From: VRUE01 sp963717375
Lineage (GTDB): Bacteria > Actinomycetota > Thermoleophilia > Solirubrobacterales > 70-9
NCBI GenBank assembly: GCA_963717375.1
Contig: OY970329.1
Span: 2,823,073-2,887,072, forward strand
DNA length: 64,000 nucleotides
Direction of reading: 5' to 3'
The first letter of the stretch is position 1; each line of letters opens with the position of its first letter. This document shows positions 42,076-53,547 of the stretch, piece after piece. A program made the position numbers and the translations under genes. Below the pieces are notes generated by a model. That model was not told the DNA's origin and made no database searches. It was given only the letters and a program-made list of their open reading frames with translations.

Positions 42076-44073
42076 GTGCCTGAGTTCAAGCTCAATCCGG
42101 CCTACACGCCGACAGCCGACCAGCCGAAGGCGATCGCCGGGCTCGCCGAGGGTTTGACCGCGGGCGATCAGTTCCAGACCCTGCTCGGGGCGACCGGTAC
42201 CGGCAAGACCTTCACGATGGCGGCGACGATCGCCGCCGTGCAGCGCCCCTCGCTGGTGATCGCCCACAACAAGACGCTGGCGGCGCAGCTCTGCAACGAG
42301 TTCCGCGAGTTCTTCCCCGAGAACGTGGTCGAGTACTTCGTCTCCTACTACGACTACTACCAACCAGAGGCCTACGTCCCCGCCCAGGACCTCTACATCG
42401 AGAAGGACTCCTCGATCAACGACGAGATCGACCGCCTGCGCCACGCCGCGACGGCGGCGCTCTTCGCCCGCCGCGACGTGATCATCGTCGCCTCCGTCTC
42501 CTGCATCTACGGGATCGGCTCGCCCCAGGTCTACAACGAAAAAATGCAGCTCTTCAAAGTCGGCGAGGAGATCAACCGTGACGAGGTGCTGCGCAAGCTG
42601 GTCAAGATGCAGTACCAGCGCAACGACTCGGTTCTGGGACGCGGCAGCTTCCGCGTGCGCGGCGAGGTGCTGGAGATCATGCCCTCCTACGCCGAGTCGG
42701 CGTATCGAATCGCCCTCTTCGGCGATGAAATCGAGGGGGTCCAGCACTTCGACCCGCTGACCGGGGAGGTGCTCGACACGATCGACCACGTCTCGGTCTG
42801 GCCCGCCTCGCACTACGTCACCCGCGACGAGACGCTGGAGCGCGCGGTAGAGGAAATCCGCGCCGAACTGCACTCGCGCACCGAGGAACTCGAGGCCGAG
42901 GGCAAGCAGCTCGAGGCGCACCGCCTGCGCCAGCGCACCGCCTACGACATCGAGATGCTGAAAGAGGTCGGCTTCACCTCGGGGATCGAGAACTACTCGC
43001 GCATCCTCGACGGCCGCCCCGAGGGCAGTCCGCCGCACACCCTGATCGATTACTTCCCCGACGACTTCGCCGTCTTCGTTGACGAGTCCCACCAGACGAT
43101 CCCGCAGATTGGCGGCATGTACGAGGGGGACCGTTCGCGCAAGCAGACCCTGATCGACTACGGCTTCCGCCTGCCCTCGGCGATCGACAACCGGCCGCTC
43201 AAGTTCGACGAGTTCCTCGAACGGGTGCCGCAGCTGGTGATGGTCTCGGCGACGCCGGGGCCGTTCGAGAAAGCCGAATCGACCCGGATCGTCGAGCAGA
43301 TCGTCCGCCCGACCGGGATCATCGACCCCGAGATCGAGGTGCGCCAGACGCGCAACCAGATCGATGACCTGATGAACGAGATCAAGCTGATCGCCGATGC
43401 CGGCGACCGGGTCCTGGTCACGACGCTGACCAAGAAGATGGCCGAGGATTTGACCAACTACCTGCTCGAGTACGGGGTCAAGGTCCGCTACCTGCACTCG
43501 GAGATCGACACGCTGGAACGGATCCAGATCATCCGCGACCTGCGGCTCGGCGAGTACGACGTGCTGGTCGGGGTCAACCTGCTGCGCGAGGGGCTCGACC
43601 TGCCCGAGGTCTCGCTGGTGGCGATCCTCGACGCCGATAAGGAGGGCTTCCTGCGCGGTGAGACCAGCCTCGTGCAGACGATCGGCCGCGCCGCCCGCAA
43701 CGTCAACGGGCGGGTGCTGATGTACGCCGACAAGGAGACCGACGCGATGCGGGCGGCGATGAGCGAGACCGATAGGCGCCGGGCGATCCAGCTCGCCTAC
43801 AACGAGGAGCACGGGATCACCCCGGCGACGGTGCGCAAGGGCATCTCCGAGATGAGCGAGTTCCTGGCGATGGAGGATCGGGCGCCCCGCAAGCGTCGCA
43901 CCAAGCACGCGGCCGATTTCGCCGACCCCGAGGAGCTGGCGCGTGCGATCGTCGCACTCGAGGAGGAGATGCTGGCGGCGGCCGACGACCTCCGCTTCGA
44001 GGAGGCCGGCCGTCTGCGCGACGAGCTCAAGGAGCTGCGCCGCGACCTCGACGGGATGCGGGCCGGGGCGTAG
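42076..44073 (+). CDS. uvrB: Excinuclease ABC subunit B
   Basis: 665 residues, GTG start. Damage-verifying helicase of nucleotide excision repair. Walker A GATGTGKTFTMA, beta-hairpin YYDYYQPEAYVP, helicase motif DESHQTIPQ, and VGVNLLREGLDLPEVSL. The C-terminal UVR motif (LRFEEAGRLRDELKELRRDL) binds UvrC. It directly abuts the glycosyltransferase gene, and no SOS box is visible immediately upstream, in contrast to uvrA. Confidence 0.97.
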   Translation: MPEFKLNPAYTPTADQPKAIAGLAEGLTAGDQFQTLLGATGTGKTFTMAATIAAVQRPSLVIAHNKTLAAQLCNEFREFFPENVVEYFVSYYDYYQPEAYVPAQDLYIEKDSSINDEIDRLRHAATAALFARRDVIIVASVSCIYGIGSPQVYNEKMQLFKVGEEINRDEVLRKLVKMQYQRNDSVLGRGSFRVRGEVLEIMPSYAESAYRIALFGDEIEGVQHFDPLTGEVLDTIDHVSVWPASHYVTRDETLERAVEEIRAELHSRTEELEAEGKQLEAHRLRQRTAYDIEMLKEVGFTSGIENYSRILDGRPEGSPPHTLIDYFPDDFAVFVDESHQTIPQIGGMYEGDRSRKQTLIDYGFRLPSAIDNRPLKFDEFLERVPQLVMVSATPGPFEKAESTRIVEQIVRPTGIIDPEIEVRQTRNQIDDLMNEIKLIADAGDRVLVTTLTKKMAEDLTNYLLEYGVKVRYLHSEIDTLERIQIIRDLRLGEYDVLVGVNLLREGLDLPEVSLVAILDADKEGFLRGETSLVQTIGRAARNVNGRVLMYADKETDAMRAAMSETDRRRAIQLAYNEEHGITPATVRKGISEMSEFLAMEDRAPRKRRTKHAADFADPEELARAIVALEEEMLAAADDLRFEEAGRLRDELKELRRDLDGMRAGA

Positions 44074-44093
44074 GGGCTGCCCTCCCTACGCCC
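44066..44093 (+). terminator. Hairpin at the uvrB stop
   Basis: 10-bp arms GGGCGTAGGG (44066-44075) and CCCTACGCCC (44084-44093) with an 8-nt loop overlap the uvrB stop codon. It may serve as a terminator between uvrB and the convergent NTF2-like gene. Confidence 0.5.
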
Positions 44094-44103
44094 GGCCGGC
44101 CTC

Positions 44104-44481
44104 CTAGGCCAGGACCTTCGCGGCCTTGGCGCTGTCGGAGAAGAACTCGCCGCGCGTGATCATTCCGCCGGAGAACTTCATCAGGTGGGCGAACGGAGCC
44201 TCGAAGCTGCCGCTGTCGTTGCCCGCTTTCTGGGTTCCGCGCACCACCACCCAGTCGCCGGCGTCGATGAACTCCTCGGGCTCGACGCTGAACGACGACC
44301 AGTAGTTAGGGATCTGGGCGAAATCGCCGATAATCGCGTCGCGTCCCTGCGTCTCACCTCCAAGCGGCAACTCCTCTGACGTGTACCAGGTGCCGTCCTC
44401 GGACAGCATTCCTTTCAGGGCCTCCAGGTCGCCGCGGCCGAAGGCCTCATAGGCGGACCGGGCGGTATCGACATTTGACAT
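44104..44481 (-). CDS. SnoaL/NTF2-like protein
   Basis: 125 residues from ATG 44481, supported by GAGGAGAAGAC just upstream. ARSAYEAFGRGDLEALKGMLSEDGTWYTSEELP and VRGTQKAGNDSGSFEAPFAHLMKF fit the NTF2-like cone fold used by SnoaL-type isomerases and many small ligand-binding proteins. No specific substrate can be named. Confidence 0.78.
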   Translation of the reverse strand: MSNVDTARSAYEAFGRGDLEALKGMLSEDGTWYTSEELPLGGETQGRDAIIGDFAQIPNYWSSFSVEPEEFIDAGDWVVVRGTQKAGNDSGSFEAPFAHLMKFSGGMITRGEFFSDSAKAAKVLA

Positions 44482-44558
44482 GTCTTCTCCTCGATTGGGG
44501 CTGACCCTGCCCGAAGTCCACGCTACCGCGCTCGGGGCAATACGCAAGGCGGCTTAAC

Positions 44559-44564
44559 TAATCT
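44559..44564 (+). promoter_or_regulatory. -10 box TAATCT for thioredoxin-like gene
   Basis: TAATCT ends 7 nt before the GTG at 44572. Leaderless geometry. Confidence 0.4.
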
Positions 44565-44571
44565 CCCCGCC

Positions 44572-45309
44572 GTGGCTCTTGACGTGACTGAAGCGACCTT
44601 CGACCGCGACGTGATCGAACTCTCGCGGCAGACCCCGGTCGTGGTCGACTTCTGGGCCGAGTGGTGCGGGCCCTGTCGGACCCTGGGCCCAGCCTTGGAA
44701 GCGGCGGAGGCGAGCCGTGGCGGCCGCGTACTGCTGGCCAAGGTCGACGTCGACTCGAACCAGGCACTAGCAGCGCGTTACGGCGTCCAGGGCATCCCGG
44801 CAGTGAAGGCCTTCCGCGACGGCGACGTGGTCGACGAGTTCGTCGGTGCCGTGCCGAAGGCGAAGGTCGAAGCGCTCTTCGACTCGCTGGTGCCCTCACG
44901 CGCCGACGAGCTGCTGGCAGCGGGCGATGAGCTTTCCCTGCGCGAGGCCACCGAACTCGAGCCCCGCCGCGCCGACGTCGCCGTAGCCCTAGCCCGCAAG
45001 CGCCTTGAGCGTGGGGCGGAGGACGAGGCGCTCGAGGCGGTCAAAGGCCACGAAGGCGACTTCGCGGCAGACGGAATTGCCGCCCGTATTGGCCTGAGCA
45101 AAGGCGGAATTGCCATTGAGGCATTCGAAGCGCTCGATCGTGGCGAGACCACCATCGCCCTCGATGCACTGCTCGAGCAGCTGGCCGAGGCCGACGAGAA
45201 CATCCGCGAGCAGCTCCGCCTCGCAATCGTCGGCGTGCTCGCCTCGCTCGACCCCGGCGACTCCACAGCAATCCGCTACCGCCGTCGCCTAGCTACAGCT
45301 CTCTACTAG
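44572..45309 (+). CDS. Thioredoxin with TPR-like C-terminal domain (CnoX/YbbN type)
   Basis: 245 residues. Thioredoxin fold at 1-~108 with WAEWCGPCRTLGP (redox-active CGPC) and YGVQGIPAVKAF (cis-Pro). The ~135 C-terminal residues are helical and TPR-like (ALARKRLERGAEDEALEAV, ALDALLEQLAEADENIREQLR), as in CnoX, a holdase that hands clients to GroEL. The CGPC site suggests that oxidoreductase activity is retained. Confidence 0.88.
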   Translation: MALDVTEATFDRDVIELSRQTPVVVDFWAEWCGPCRTLGPALEAAEASRGGRVLLAKVDVDSNQALAARYGVQGIPAVKAFRDGDVVDEFVGAVPKAKVEALFDSLVPSRADELLAAGDELSLREATELEPRRADVAVALARKRLERGAEDEALEAVKGHEGDFAADGIAARIGLSKGGIAIEAFEALDRGETTIALDALLEQLAEADENIREQLRLAIVGVLASLDPGDSTAIRYRRRLATALY

Positions 45310-45326
45310 CCCCAAAGCCACTTTCG

Positions 45327-45374
45327 CTGACTTCGTGGTTGTGGATCCGTAGGCCCCAAGAAGGACGAAGTCAG
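45327..45374. repeat. Family D palindrome, copy 3 (48 nt)
   Basis: Perfect 10-nt ends CTGACTTCGT / ACGAAGTCAG with imperfect internal pairing; exact length 48 nt. It overlaps the 3' end of the DUF559-like gene by 4 nt. The sister copy at 46280 covers that gene's 5' end. Confidence 0.75.
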
Positions 45375-46303
45375 TCTGGAGGCGGCGTGGGCATATCCAG
45401 TTCGCGGCGGCGGCGCATCAAGAGGAGGCGGAGCCGGCGCGCGATTGACTCTGACTCGCGATCCATGCGGGCACCGGTGATCCTCACCATCTCGATTCCG
45501 GCGAGCTTTAGGTTCTCCTGACGGATCCGGTCCGCCTCAAACGCCCGGGGGTCGCCGTGGTAGTCGTATGAGTCGAGTTCAACCGCGAAGCGCTCCGCCG
45601 GCCAGTACGCGTCCAGCTCGTAGCCTTCGACGTAGAGATTCGTGGACGGTTGCGGCAACCTGGCGCGTTTAACCAGCTCGAGGAAGCGACGCTCCAGCCC
45701 AGAGCGCGTGAAGGCCGTCGAGCGGTGGATTTCTAGAGCTGTGCGAAGTCGTGCGACGCCCCTAAATCCCTTGCTGCGTGAGATCAACTCGTCCATCGCG
45801 AGCATGTCCAACAGACCCAGACGACTTGTGTTGTCGAGCGCTTGGCCCAGGTAGGTCGGATCCGTCGCGGCGAAGTCAAGCGACGTCCGAGGCACCGCGG
45901 TGACGGGAACGCCCTCATTCGTAGTTCGATCTTGCTGAATGAGAGCCGCAGCGCTGTGCACACGAATGAGCCGACGTGTACCCCGCGGGCTCGTGGCGGT
46001 GACTTCGATTGGGCGGCTGAATCTAGATGTCAGGCCCCAGAGCCAGGCCGCAGATCGATGGCTCAATATCGCGCGATGACCGCAGCTGAGCACCGCCGCC
46101 ATGCACTCGCCATGTAGCGAGATTCCCGGGTTCCCCACGGCGTAGACGCCATGAAAAACCGGATGAAGCCTGCCTGCATCAAGGGCATGTCTGAAAGATC
46201 CGTCTGAATACCCCAGCTCACGCAACTGGCAGATCGAGACCACGCCATGCTGCCCTCTCGCCAACTCCGCTAGCCCACGGTGACTTCGTCGTTCTCGGTG
46301 CAT
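45371..46303 (-). CDS. AbiEi-like N-terminus fused to DUF559 (Vsr/PD-D/ExK-like) domain
   Basis: 310 residues. Residues ~10-85 resemble the AbiEi antitoxin winged helix (ELARGQHGVVSICQLRELGYSDGSF, GVYAVGNPG). The C-terminal ~110 residues resemble DUF559, a small endonuclease-like domain (LYVEGYELDAYWPAERFAVELDSYDYHGDPRAFEADRIRQENL). That stretch holds E/D, E-x-D and R-x-D-x-x-R features typical of the Vsr-like fold. Such proteins are common in actinobacteria with unknown function. The ATG at 46303 lies within a family D palindrome and the stop touches another, so the gene is bracketed by copies of one element. Confidence 0.75.
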   Translation of the reverse strand: MHRERRSHRGLAELARGQHGVVSICQLRELGYSDGSFRHALDAGRLHPVFHGVYAVGNPGISLHGECMAAVLSCGHRAILSHRSAAWLWGLTSRFSRPIEVTATSPRGTRRLIRVHSAAALIQQDRTTNEGVPVTAVPRTSLDFAATDPTYLGQALDNTSRLGLLDMLAMDELISRSKGFRGVARLRTALEIHRSTAFTRSGLERRFLELVKRARLPQPSTNLYVEGYELDAYWPAERFAVELDSYDYHGDPRAFEADRIRQENLKLAGIEMVRITGARMDRESESIARRLRLLLMRRRRELDMPTPPPD

Positions 46304-46327
46304 ACGGAGTACTAAGGGCGAAGTCAG
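46280..46327. repeat. Family D palindrome, copy 4 (48 nt)
   Basis: TGACTTCGTC (46281-46290) pairs with GGCGAAGTCA (46317-46326) with one G-U wobble. The centre GTGCATACGG is identical to copy 2 at 32362 and sits at the same distance from the end. The complement of GCAT in the centre provides the ATG of the DUF559-like gene. Confidence 0.75.
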
Positions 46328-46390
46328 CGGAGTTCGCCCCCTTTGCTGGCTCAGCGCCTTGGAAATGCGGACGTTGCGGGAATCTCAGGG

Positions 46391-46402
46391 GAACATCTGT
46401 TC
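46391..46402. promoter_or_regulatory. LexA (SOS) box upstream of uvrA
   Basis: GAACATCTGTTC, a perfect GAAC-N4-GTTC LexA site of the Gram-positive/actinobacterial type, 21 nt before the uvrA GTG and 7 nt before its -10 box. uvrA should be DNA-damage inducible. Confidence 0.8.
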
Positions 46403-46409
46403 GGGTGCG

Positions 46410-46415
46410 TAGAAT
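46410..46415 (+). promoter_or_regulatory. -10 box TAGAAT for uvrA
   Basis: TAGAAT ends 8 nt before GTG 46424. With the LexA box over the -35 area, this gives a repressible, probably leaderless promoter. Confidence 0.55.
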
Positions 46416-46423
46416 CGTTTTCA

Positions 46424-49300
<2,877 letters not shown>

Positions 49301-49323
49301 CGGCAGTTAGCTCACTTTTGTAC

Positions 49324-49338
49324 TGGACACGATGTCCA
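49324..49338. promoter_or_regulatory. Inverted repeat upstream of sugar-transporter operon
   Basis: TGGACA-CGA-TGTCCA, 6-bp arms, about 100 nt before the substrate-binding-protein start. A plausible operator for a sugar-responsive repressor; no regulator gene is adjacent. Confidence 0.35.
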
Positions 49339-49440
49339 CTGTGGAGAGGCGGTGTTGGCCGTAGTGCGGAAGCCCCTGCATAAAAACACAGAAAGGGGGG
49401 TATGGTCGATCTGGGCGCAGGGCCAACAAAGGAGGAATTG

Positions 49441-50538
49441 ATGTCCAGTTCGGCCGGAGTGCAGCGAACCGCGATCGCGATGGGCGCGTTGATCGCGGTG
49501 GTCCTGGTGGTGGCGGGTTGTGGCGGGAGCAGTGGTGGCGGTGGCACCAAGATCGCTCTACTGCTGCCGGAAAACGAGACGCCCCGCTACGAAACCAATG
49601 ATCGACCCGACTTCGAAAAAGCGGTCGAAGAACAGTGTGAAGACTGCGAAGTCCTCTACAGCAACGCCGGCGGCGACGCGCAAAAGCAGCAGAGCCAGGC
49701 CGAAGCGGCCCTGACCCAGGGGGCGGAAGTTCTCGTCGTCGACCCGCAGGACTCCAAGTCGGCGGCGGCGATTGCCGAAAAGGCAAAGGCCCAAGGCGTG
49801 CCGGTGGTCAGCTACGACCGCCTGATCGAAAACGGCGAAGTTAACGGCTACGTCTCTTTCGACAATGAAAGAGTCGGCGAACTTCAGGCCGAAACACTGG
49901 CGAAAAAGCTGAAAGAAAATGGCAGCGCCAGCGGCCCGATCATCATGATCAACGGTGATCCAGCCGACCCCAACGCCGCCGGGTTCAAGGCCGGCGCCCA
50001 CAAGGGGTTTGATGCCGCCGGGGTGAAGATTGCCAAGGAATACGACACGCCCGGCTGGAGTGCGGAAAACGCCCAGCGCGAGGCGCAGCAGGCAATCACC
50101 GCGCTCGGCAACAACGGGTTCGCCGCCATCTACGCCGCCAACGACGAAACCGGCGGCGGCGCGATCGCGGCGATGAAGGGCGCCGGGATCAAGCCGGAAG
50201 AAAAGCCCGTCACCGGACAGGACGCGACTGTGGCCGGACTGCAGCGCATCCTCAACGGCGAACAGTTCATGACGGTCTACAAGGAAATCGAACCGGAGGC
50301 CACGATCGCCGCAGAATTCGCCGTCGCCCTTGCCGAAGGCGAAGAACTACCGAAGAGCAAGGTCACGGAAGAAATCAACAACGGCAAGGCCGACGTTCCT
50401 TCGGCGATCCTCGAACCGGTCGCAGTGACCAAAGACAACGTTAAGAGCACGGTGGTGGCCGACGGTTTCGTCACTGCCCAGGAACTCTGCACGAGCGCAT
50501 TCCAGACGGCATGCAAAGAAGCTGGAATCTCGGGCTGA
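49441..50538 (+). CDS. Sugar ABC transporter substrate-binding lipoprotein (XylF-like)
   Basis: 365 residues from ATG 49441, chosen for AAAGGAGGAATT just upstream. Lipoprotein signal with lipobox VVAGC. Type I periplasmic-binding fold: VPVVSYDRLIENGEVNGYVSFDNERVGELQA is close to XylF; INGDPADPNAAGFKAGAH and AANDETGGGAIAAMKGAG follow. Probably a xylose or related pentose/hexose binder. The ATPase and permease genes follow at once. Glu codons are mostly GAA. Confidence 0.9.
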   Translation: MSSSAGVQRTAIAMGALIAVVLVVAGCGGSSGGGGTKIALLLPENETPRYETNDRPDFEKAVEEQCEDCEVLYSNAGGDAQKQQSQAEAALTQGAEVLVVDPQDSKSAAAIAEKAKAQGVPVVSYDRLIENGEVNGYVSFDNERVGELQAETLAKKLKENGSASGPIIMINGDPADPNAAGFKAGAHKGFDAAGVKIAKEYDTPGWSAENAQREAQQAITALGNNGFAAIYAANDETGGGAIAAMKGAGIKPEEKPVTGQDATVAGLQRILNGEQFMTVYKEIEPEATIAAEFAVALAEGEELPKSKVTEEINNGKADVPSAILEPVAVTKDNVKSTVVADGFVTAQELCTSAFQTACKEAGISG

Positions 50539-50539
50539 A

Positions 50540-51331
50540 ATGAGTAACGGCACTCCCCTCCTCGAGTTGGAGGGAGTCAGTAAGCGATTTGGCCCGGTCC
50601 AAGCTCTGGACCGGGTCGACTTCGCCGTCCACGCGGGCGAGGTGATCGGCCTGGTCGGCGACAACGGCGCCGGCAAGTCGACCTTGGTCAAGACGATCGC
50701 CGGCATCCACGCCGCCGACACCGGCAAGATCCGCTTCGATGGCGCGGAGGTCTCGATCACCAAGCCCCAGGACGCGACTGGCCTGGGGATCGCGACCGTC
50801 TACCAGGACCTCGCCCTCTGCGACAACCTCGATGTCGTCGCCAACCTCTTCCTCGGCCGCGAGGAGGTCTCACCCGGTCCCGGCACGATCTCGCGCCAAC
50901 TCGACGAGTCGCGGATGGAGCACCGGACTGGCGAGTTGCTCTCCAACCTGGCGGTGACGATCCCGAGCCTGCGCAGTGAGGTCGGGACCCTCTCCGGTGG
51001 CCAGCGGCAGCAGGTCGCGGTTGCCCGCTCGCTGCTGGGAGAACCCAAGGTGGTGCTGCTTGACGAGCCGACCGCCGCGCTCGGCGTCGCCCAGACGGCA
51101 CAAGTGCTCAACTTGATCAAACGGCTGCGCGAGCGCGAGCTCGGCGTCGTCGTGATCAGTCACAACCTGGTCGACGTCTTCGAGGTCGCCGACCGGATCG
51201 TCGTGCTCAGGCTCGGCCGAGCCGCCGGGGAGTTTGAAGCCGATGCGACCACGGAGGAGCACGTCGTCTCGGCGATAACCGGCGTCGGCTCCGACGGCGC
51301 CAAGGAGAAAGACGAGGGGACGAGATCATGA
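50540..51331 (+). CDS. Sugar ABC transporter ATPase, single-domain
   Basis: 263 residues. Walker A GLVGDNGAGKSTL, Q-loop TVYQDLALCDNLDVVANLFLG, signature LSGGQRQQVAVARSL, Walker B VVLLDEPTAALG. Only one ATP-binding domain, whereas XylG/RbsA-type subunits usually have two, so it should act as a homodimer as in FrcA-like systems. ATG 50540 is 1 nt after the binding-protein stop; its end overlaps the permease by 4 nt. Confidence 0.93.
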   Translation: MSNGTPLLELEGVSKRFGPVQALDRVDFAVHAGEVIGLVGDNGAGKSTLVKTIAGIHAADTGKIRFDGAEVSITKPQDATGLGIATVYQDLALCDNLDVVANLFLGREEVSPGPGTISRQLDESRMEHRTGELLSNLAVTIPSLRSEVGTLSGGQRQQVAVARSLLGEPKVVLLDEPTAALGVAQTAQVLNLIKRLRERELGVVVISHNLVDVFEVADRIVVLRLGRAAGEFEADATTEEHVVSAITGVGSDGAKEKDEGTRS

Positions 51332-52536
51332 GCGACGCAGCCGCCGCGACCGCCGAGAGCGAGGTCACCCCGCGGCCGAAGGAGACGATCCGCCGCCTCG
51401 TCCAGGGCGACCTCGCGTCGCTGCGCGTGGTGATCGGCCTGGCGCTGATCTGGGCGATCTTCCAGTTCGAGAACGACCGCTTCCTCTCGGCTCAGAACCT
51501 GACCAACCTGATGCTGCAGATCACCGCCACGGGGCTGATCTCGATCGGCGTCGTCTACGTGCTGCTGCTGGGCGAGATCGACCTCTCGGTTGGCGCCGTC
51601 AGCGGCCTTGCCGCCGCGGTGATGGCCGTCCTCAACGTAAAGCACGGCTGGAACCCGTATCTGGCGATCGCCGCCGCCGTCGCGGTCGGGATGGCGATCG
51701 GACTGCTCCAGGGCTCGCTCTTCAGCCGCTTCGTCATCCCCTCCTTCGTCGTCACCCTTGCCGGCCTGCTCGCCTGGCAGGGAGCGCTCCTGCAGGTGCT
51801 CGGCTCGACCGGCTCGATCAACCTCACCGATCCGGTGATCACCGGTCTCGCCAACACCTTCTACTCCGAAACGGTGGGCTGGATATTCGCCGCGGTCGTG
51901 ATCGGGCTCTACGGCGCTGTCCTTTTCCTTGGCCACCGACGCCGAGTCGCGGCCGGACTCGCCAGCGAGAACCTCGCCGCGCTCGGCCTCAGGTTCGGGG
52001 CGGTCGCGGTGGTCACGATCGTCGCCACCGCGGTCCTCAATTCCGATCGCGGCGTGCCGCTGGCGGTGATGATCCTGCTCGCCTTCGTGGTCGGGATGGA
52101 GTACGTCGTCAAGCGGACCGGGTTCGGCCGGCACGTCTTTGCCGTCGGCGGCAACGCCGAGGCCGCGCGCCGCGCCGGCATCCCCGTCAACCGCATCCGC
52201 GTTGCGGTCTTCGGGATCTCCGGCACGATGGCGGCGATCGGCGGCATCCTCGCCGCCTCGCGACTGCTCGCCGTCAATCAGAACTCGGGCGGGAACGAAC
52301 TGCTGCTGCTGGCAATCGCTGGGCCGGTGATCGCGGGGACCAGCCTCTTCGGCGGCCGGGGCTCGGTCTGGACGGCGCTCCTCGGTGCCCTGGTGATCGG
52401 CTCGATCTCCAACGGGATGGACCTGCTTGCGCTCTCCTCGGCGGTCAAGTTCATGGTCACCGGCGGCGTCCTACTGCTGGCCGTGATCGTCGATGCTGTT
52501 GCCCGCCAGCAGCGGCAAGGCTCAGGGCGCGTCTAG
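51328..52536 (+). CDS. Sugar ABC transporter permease (XylH-like)
   Basis: 402 residues, about ten TM helices, BPD_transp_2 type. NLTNLMLQITATGLISIGVVYVLLLGEIDLSVGAVSG, FVIPSFVVTLAGLLAWQGAL, and the EAA-like cytoplasmic loop AVGGNAEAARRAGIPVNRIRV. The long central segment resembles XylH. It completes the binding protein-ATPase-permease operon. Confidence 0.93.
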   Translation: MSDAAAATAESEVTPRPKETIRRLVQGDLASLRVVIGLALIWAIFQFENDRFLSAQNLTNLMLQITATGLISIGVVYVLLLGEIDLSVGAVSGLAAAVMAVLNVKHGWNPYLAIAAAVAVGMAIGLLQGSLFSRFVIPSFVVTLAGLLAWQGALLQVLGSTGSINLTDPVITGLANTFYSETVGWIFAAVVIGLYGAVLFLGHRRRVAAGLASENLAALGLRFGAVAVVTIVATAVLNSDRGVPLAVMILLAFVVGMEYVVKRTGFGRHVFAVGGNAEAARRAGIPVNRIRVAVFGISGTMAAIGGILAASRLLAVNQNSGGNELLLLAIAGPVIAGTSLFGGRGSVWTALLGALVIGSISNGMDLLALSSAVKFMVTGGVLLLAVIVDAVARQQRQGSGRV

Positions 52537-52547
52537 TACGCGGGTCT

Positions 52548-53507
52548 CTAGCTGGCGAAGAGCAACGAGGCGCCGATTGCGCCGCCGAGGTCACCGAGCG
52601 AGGCGACGCGGACCGCAGGCGGACGCTCGTCGACGAAGAGATGCTTGCCCATCTCCTTGGTCAGCGGCTCCATGTAGCGCTCGCCGAAGCGGACCCCGAG
52701 GCCGCCACCGATGATGATCGCTTCGGGATCGAGCAGGTTGACGGCGGAGGCGACGCCGGTCCCCAGCGCCTCGATGGCGCGGTCGATCAGCTTCTCCGCG
52801 AGGTGGTCACCGTGCTCGATCGCGCGGTCCCAAATCCCGCTCGTGAGCCGGTCTTTGCCGTGCTTCTCCATCAGCTTGAAGAGGTCGGTCTTGGCGCCCT
52901 CTTCATGTTGGCGCCGGGCCTCGGCCTCCATCGCGGCGCGCCCGGCGTAGGCCTCCATGCAGCCCTTGCGCCCGCAGGGACACTTGGCTCCGCCGCGCTT
53001 GACGACCATGTGGCCGATCTCACCGGCGGCCCCGCGGCCGAGCCAGGGCTTGCCGTCGAGGACGATGCCACCGCCGACTCCCGTCCCCCAGAAGACTCCG
53101 ATCAGGCTCGAGAACTCGCGGCCGGCCCCCAGGTGGAACTCCGCTTCGGTCGCGACCTGGACGTCGTTGCCGATCCGCACCTCGGCGCCGAGCGCTTTCG
53201 CCAGCGTCTCGCCGAGCGGGAAGCTCCCCTCCCAGCCAGGCAGGTTGCGCGCGCCCGAGACGATGCCCGTCTTGCCATCGGCGTCGCCCGGTGAGCCGAC
53301 GCCGATTCCCTGCAGCTTGTCCGGTTCGACCCCCGCGGCGGAGGCAGCCTCGCGCAACCCATCCTCCATCGCCCGCGCCACGTCGGCCGGACCGCCGGAG
53401 GTCGGGGTGGGGTGCCGAGCTTCGCCGAGGACCTTGCCGCCGGGGTCGACGATCGCCGTCTGGATCTTCGTCCCGCCAAGGTCAATGCCGCCGCGCAGAT
53501 CAGCCAT
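52548..53507 (-). CDS. ROK-family sugar kinase (glucokinase type)
   Basis: 319 residues from ATG 53507. ATP-binding GGIDLGGTKIQTAIVD, catalytic Asp in IGNDVQVATEAE, GTGVGGGIVLDG, EIGHMVV and the zinc motif CPCGRKGCMEAYAG. There is no N-terminal HTH, so it is a kinase rather than a NagC/XylR repressor. It is convergent with the sugar transporter and probably phosphorylates an imported hexose. A longer frame to 53930 is an artefact crossing the divergent gene. Confidence 0.92.
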   Translation of the reverse strand: MADLRGGIDLGGTKIQTAIVDPGGKVLGEARHPTPTSGGPADVARAMEDGLREAASAAGVEPDKLQGIGVGSPGDADGKTGIVSGARNLPGWEGSFPLGETLAKALGAEVRIGNDVQVATEAEFHLGAGREFSSLIGVFWGTGVGGGIVLDGKPWLGRGAAGEIGHMVVKRGGAKCPCGRKGCMEAYAGRAAMEAEARRQHEEGAKTDLFKLMEKHGKDRLTSGIWDRAIEHGDHLAEKLIDRAIEALGTGVASAVNLLDPEAIIIGGGLGVRFGERYMEPLTKEMGKHLFVDERPPAVRVASLGDLGGAIGASLLFAS

Positions 53508-53547
53508 GCGCCGCAGTCTATGTCGCTGAGTCTGGAAAGCTAGGACC

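Noticed and set aside
39379..43908. A 1509-codon open frame on the minus strand across wecB, the glycosyltransferase and uvrB
   Set aside because: It is the antisense shadow of three well-supported plus-strand genes. Long stop-free antisense frames are common in very GC-rich DNA, and its sequence is low-complexity Arg/Asp/Val with no domain.
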